This document shows, one piece after another, positions 60,060 to 64,000 of a stretch of DNA of 64,000 nt (position 1 is its first letter; each line of letters starts with the position of its first letter). The translations under genes were made by a program, and so were the position numbers. This stretch comes from Climacium dendroides (Eukaryota; Streptophyta; Bryopsida; Hypnales; Climaciaceae), in assembly GCA_950106755.1 (NCBI GenBank), contig OX467091.1:14091538-14155537 (forward strand), given 5' to 3'. The notes under the pieces are model-generated. The model made no database searches. It saw nothing but the letters and a program-made list of their open reading frames with translations, and was not told the DNA's origin.

Positions 60060-60180
60060 AATTCTACCAAGTAGGCAAACCACCTAAGCCACCCCAAACA
60101 AAGTGGGGTCAAAGGAATTTGAACCTTGCACCCCTTGCTTATGGAGAAAGTCCCTTGTCAATTGCACCATGCAAGGCTTT
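60060..60180 (-). mobile_element. tRNA-derived SINE-like head
   Basis: On the minus strand, TGGTGCAATTGA (box A-like, 60169-60158) is followed 32 bp later by GGTTCAAATTCC (box B, 60125-60114). This is the internal RNA polymerase III promoter layout of tRNA-derived SINEs. A body with CACTTTGTTTGGGGTGGC follows. A cloverleaf is not convincing, so it is not called a tRNA gene. Tail and target duplication were not found. Confidence 0.5.
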
Positions 60181-60264
60181 GCTTGTATATGTACAGTTAA
60201 AGTTTTTATTTATTTGATTTTTGTTAGTTTTTTCTATTTGGTTTGTAAACTCATTAGACTTTAG

Positions 60265-60591
60265 AGGCTATTGGGATATAGTAGAATAACTTTTTCCAAA
60301 ATACTTTGAATTGTTGAAAGTTGTAAAATCAAGATAACTTTCATCTCCAAAAATCTATTTGCAATTTTGAGTCATCTACAAAACTTAATGGACAAAGTTC
60401 AAAGATGTTTAAAAATGCTAAAGAAAATGTCCATTTCAACCCCTCTATGAACTCTATCCATAACTTTTGATTGAACTCTCAAAAATTCAAATGGATTTTT
60501 GCAAATGAAATTTAGCTTGATTTTACAACTATTGTTAGTTCAAAGTTTTTTGAAAAAAATTATTCTACTATACCAAAATGGCCACCAAAAT
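60265..60591. repeat. Fold-back repeat family, copy v
   Basis: The left arm with ATAGTAGAATAACTTTTTCC and the right arm ending TATTCTACTATACC are inverted repeats. The interior shares AAAATCYATTTG, CATAACTTTTGATTG and AAATGTCC phrases with copies i-iv. Confidence 0.65.
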
Positions 60592-60744
60592 TTGGTGACC
60601 ATTTTGTTAACTTGTGCCGAATCAACTAAAAATTGTGAAAACAGTCGATACAATACTCAAATAAAAAAATTGGTTATGGACATCATTTTTTAGTAGCACA
60701 CTTAGCCACCATTCTTAGAGATTCTAATTCAACCTATATAATAG

Positions 60745-61135
60745 TCATACAAGAGCCCAAGCATCAATCATTTGAGAACGAGATGGTAATTATATGGAAG
60801 CCCAAGGTAGCAATCATTTGGAGCCTAGAAAGCAAGTCATATAGATGCCCAAGGCTACAATCAGTCAAGTATTAAGGAGTCAAGAAAACCATTCAAAGCC
60901 TAGTCAATAATCATATGGAAATCAAGAGTGCAATTAAACAGGTATATAGGTATCAAGGAGTCCAAGTATTAGAATATATAGGAAGCTTGTTTCCAGCCTA
61001 GACAAAAGCATTTGGAGCCCAGATAGCAGTGACTCGGAGCTTAGTCAACAACATTTAGAAGTCCAAATAGCAATCATTTAGAGCATCGATAGCAACTAAT
61101 CAAGCCTCATTAGCAACATTTAAAAGCCTTGGGAT
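60745..61135 (+). repeat. Diverged tandem repeat, about 25-30 bp unit
   Basis: Variants of GGAGCCCAAGGTAGCAATCATTT recur roughly a dozen times (for example near 60749, 60797, 60826, 60855, 61013 and 61062), with insertions of unrelated sequence. No open frame spans it. Confidence 0.55.
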
Positions 61136-61375
61136 AGTACTCATTAGGAAAACATAAGAGGAAAAAAAATGTGGAGAGAAAAGAAGAGAGGAGTGTAGAT
61201 TCAAGAAGAAGTCTCTCTAGTTGATTTAGCAAATTCAAAGAAAGAGATTAGAGCAAAAAGGAGACTTTGTATCTGCATTGACCCTTTAACAAGTAGTTGA
61301 TGATTAGAACAATGATGTTTTAGTCAAATAGAAGAGAATTAGTGGCATATTAGTCAATACTTTGACATTAAAAAA

Positions 61376-61445
61376 TCAATATTATAAAAAAGAAAAGAAA
61401 AGAAAAATAGAAGAGAGAAAAGAAAAAGAAACATACAAAAGAAAA
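61376..61445 (+). repeat. Purine-rich low-complexity tract
   Basis: Nearly pure A and G (AAAAGAAAAG-type) for about 70 bp. The minus-strand open frame across it (61368-61679) is an artefact of the composition. Confidence 0.75.
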
Positions 61446-61935
61446 AAGATAGTTTAGATTATAAATTAGAGTTGCATTTTCTATTGTAAACTTCAAAACC
61501 AATTGGTTATTTATAAATTGGTTATTTTCTATTGTAAACTTCTTCATTAAGCGGTGAATAAGAAAAAAAATAACAAAATTTGACACATTAATAAGACAGG
61601 AAGCAATGGAGTATTTGAGAACATTTACACTCACCTCTTGAAAAATGGTAATTCCAATGTATGTGCTTAAACATGCCATCTTCCTTAATAATGAATGTAA
61701 TGTAATTTCATGTTATGAATCAGTTCATGTAATGAATTACACTAAAAAGATGCAAGTTCCTAAAACAGTCTCTAACATCTCCATCAGCATCATGCAAAAC
61801 ATTAATTTCAGTCATTAACCTACCTAATGAAGTATTATTTACATTAATTAAAAAAAAACTAACATAGATTGATGGAAAACTATAATGGATTGTTTGATAG
61901 ATATATGTATTAGGGAATTCGCCTTCTTTTACCTT

Positions 61936-62397
61936 AACCACTTACGTAGTAACAGAAGTCACTTCCTACATTTCAAATAAAATAGAGTCTAAGGTGGAGT
62001 CTAAGTAGATGTTTGTAAGTGCTCCAATAATAGTCTATTACTATTACATGAACACATTGTCCCGTCAGTGTCCCGTCAGTGAATATTGCTAGCTCGCTTG
62101 GTTCATAGAACTTATTATAAAGGTATGTTCATACTTGATGTTAGAGGCGTTGTTTGGAATGTAAATCTGAAATAGATCTAAATTCATTCCTAAGACCCTC
62201 AGTAACAACACTTTTAATACCAAGTGCGAACATACCATAAGCTTATAATAGGTTCTATGGACCAGTGAGCTCGCAATATTCACTGACGTGGACACTGTAT
62301 TCATGTAATAGTAATAGATTGTTACTGGAGCACTGACAAACCACCTTAGACTCTACTTGAAATGCAGGAAGTGACTTCAGTTACTACGTAAGAGGTT
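61936..62397. repeat. Long fold-back element, 462 bp
   Basis: AACCACTTACGTAGTAAC at the left end faces GTTACTACGTAAGAGGTT at the right. The arms pair almost continuously inward to a short loop near 62160-62195. Landmarks in both arms include GAAGTCACTTCCT, GAGTCTAAGGTGG, TATTACTATTACATGAA and GGTATGTTC. The transcript would form a hairpin of more than 200 bp. A clear target duplication was not seen. It may be a MITE or an inverted-repeat small-RNA locus. Confidence 0.75.
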
Positions 62398-63284
62398 ATT
62401 TGTCAACATTTTTCCTTTGCTGCCACATTTGGCAAGTGAAAAATTGAATGGCTGCTGTGAATGGCCTGTTGAAGGAAGCTCAATATAAGATATAATGCTT
62501 CAATCACTATGAGAGAAAGGGGTGTTTTAAGGTTGCATGCCTTCATTAAATTGTGCACTAAAATCTCAAATTGGCACCAATTCATCATAGGACATTTTTC
62601 CATTCTTGTAATAACAATTCATGGTACAAAAATAAGAGCAGTTCTTGAAGTATAGGCAAGCTACCTTAATATTAACTTCAATTGTGTTGACTCCATATCT
62701 CTGAAGTCATACCCACATTTGAGTTGGATGTACAACAAGTTGCATATAATAGTATAAGAATGTTTCATGCTTTCATATTTTCATTCATGATTAATGTGCC
62801 CTATGTCATTGTCATACCATACATGTAGGTGAATTTTGGAAATAAGTAGGAAAAGTTTGGATCGTGTCTAAAAAATTTAAAATTATACAACTATTTCTGA
62901 AAATCTAAAAAAAATTCATTGTTGCTAATTCTAAATATTCAAAAATTATTCTTCAGAAAATTTAGAAAAAAGAATAAATTTGCACATTATCCAAAAATTA
63001 TTCTTGAGAAAATTTAGAAAAAGGAACACATTTGCACATGAAAAGAAAAAATCAATCCAAAATTAGGAACGTCTAAAAATTAGAAAAAACAAAGTGCTAA
63101 AAGTCAAGAAATCCAAATGAAGTTGCTAAACTATTGAACTACAAAAACTAAACTATTTCAACAACAAGGTGCCAAAACTGACCTATGCATACAGTAGTCA
63201 AAACAAGAACGGTGTGACCGTGAGACTCTGTCTTTTGTAAGCGTGATGATATTATAAAAGATTAGTTAAAAGTAGTAGGTGAAA
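62398..63284. other. AT-rich intergenic DNA
   Basis: No gene was recognised. A short phrase (TTATTCTTSAGAAAATTTAGAAAAA) is duplicated near 62946 and 62999. Confidence 0.5.
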
Positions 63285-63655
63285 ATTTTCATATAGAAAA
63301 AAGTGGGGTCGTGGTGAAAACCACGGTTTGGGGATCAATGCTGGAACTTCTCAAGCATCTTGGAGTACACTGCATCTTGTCATATTTTAGCTCAAGGGTG
63401 GGATAGTGGGTTGGCTATTATTCATGCCTCACTAGCATGCCAAGCCATGAGTCCCTTGACTAGTCAACGAGGCTGACGAGAATCGAACCATGGACTAATT
63501 GGTAGACCACCGACATATGAAACCACCAACCATGTCCACGACTTGGCGACTACATTTTGCTTCTAATTGAATTTATCATTTTCATTAGCCACTGCATATT
63601 AATTTAATATTTTTATCTTCATTATGTCAAATAAGAAGGAGCATTAAAAAATATA
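63285..63655. repeat. Copy of the copia 3' segment (compare 8005-8380)
   Basis: Begins with an A-run then GTGGGGTCGTGG and follows 8005-8380 along its length, through GACCACCGACATATGAAACC and into GGAGCATTAAAAAAT, the start of the LTR-like region. Similarity fades after about 63655, so this is an isolated 3' fragment of the same retroelement family. The minus strand carries GGTTCGATTCTCG, a box B-like string. Confidence 0.6.
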
Positions 63656-64000
63656 TTGTGGATTTTTGAGATTTATATTGTTTTGTTTTATATACTTAAT
63701 AGTACACAATATTATTCATAGTTTGGAAGTTAAACAAAAGTATACAAACAAAAATAAATAGTGACCAAGAATTCATATAGATGATTTTATATTAAAGGCA
63801 AAAAATCAAACTATTCACTATGAAATGGTCTTGAAGAATTTGTAAAAAAATTGGCAAGTGAATGTTTTATTAAGATAAAGTTTAATAATGCAAGAAAATG
63901 AATTCAAAACAAAAAAAATTTGTTTGACAATAATAATAAATAAGAATTTTTTATTACTCTAAAATTAACTAATTTGAAATCCGTTTGAATCTTGGAGCAA
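63656..64000. other. AT-rich DNA at the window edge
   Basis: Nothing recognisable. Confidence 0.5.

Noticed and set aside
61368..61679. A 103-codon hydrophobic minus-strand frame as a membrane protein
   Set aside because: The Phe/Leu/Ser-rich stretch is the translation of a purine-rich low-complexity tract.
63440..63550. A functional tRNA gene on the minus strand
   Set aside because: Only a box B-like string is convincing. No cloverleaf with a paired acceptor stem could be drawn.

Overview
This is a nuclear fragment of a land-plant genome. Three spliced protein genes sit in about 64 kb of very AT-rich, repeat-laden DNA. The plant assignment rests on a Mediator subunit 14 gene with plant-type sequence blocks, a GH3 acyl-amido synthetase gene, an A-type (CYP71-clan) cytochrome P450 with GT-AG introns, a decayed Ty1/copia element, a CACTA element and a TTTAGGG-type interstitial repeat. 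Short introns (about 105-820 bp) and exons far more GC-rich than their surroundings fit a bryophyte or other non-seed plant, but the clade cannot be fixed from the sequence alone.

Layout. 1-12.5 kb: AT-rich DNA holding a telomere-like tract, GC-rich hairpin repeats, a stop-riddled pseudogene (2.9-3.8 kb, minus) and a 5'-truncated Ty1/copia element with a 3' LTR (4.1-8.6 kb). 12.5-24.6 kb: no genes, but a dense cluster of short non-autonomous transposons bounded by TTAA with CCC-starting inverted ends, mixed with fold-back repeats. 25.4-35.1 kb: MED14, nine coding exons, plus strand. 36.4-40.7 kb: GH3, six coding exons, minus strand, tail-to-tail with MED14. 41.4-44 kb: a minisatellite and a complete CACTA-type miniature element. 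44.7-48.9 kb: a large inverted repeat whose right arm carries a TTAA element. 49.2-52.3 kb: a four-exon P450. 52.3-64 kb: AT-rich DNA with diverged tandem repeats, a SINE-like tRNA head, fold-back elements and a second copy of the copia 3' end.

The three genes look unrelated in function: general transcription (MED14), conjugation of hormone-like acids to amino acids (GH3), and a membrane-bound monooxygenase. They do not form a visible cluster. The most interesting content is the TTAA-bounded transposon population. The window holds filled and empty versions of the same insertion site, so the four-base TTAA target duplication can be read directly. TTAA targets with CCC termini are the hallmark of the piggyBac superfamily. 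No transposase is present here.
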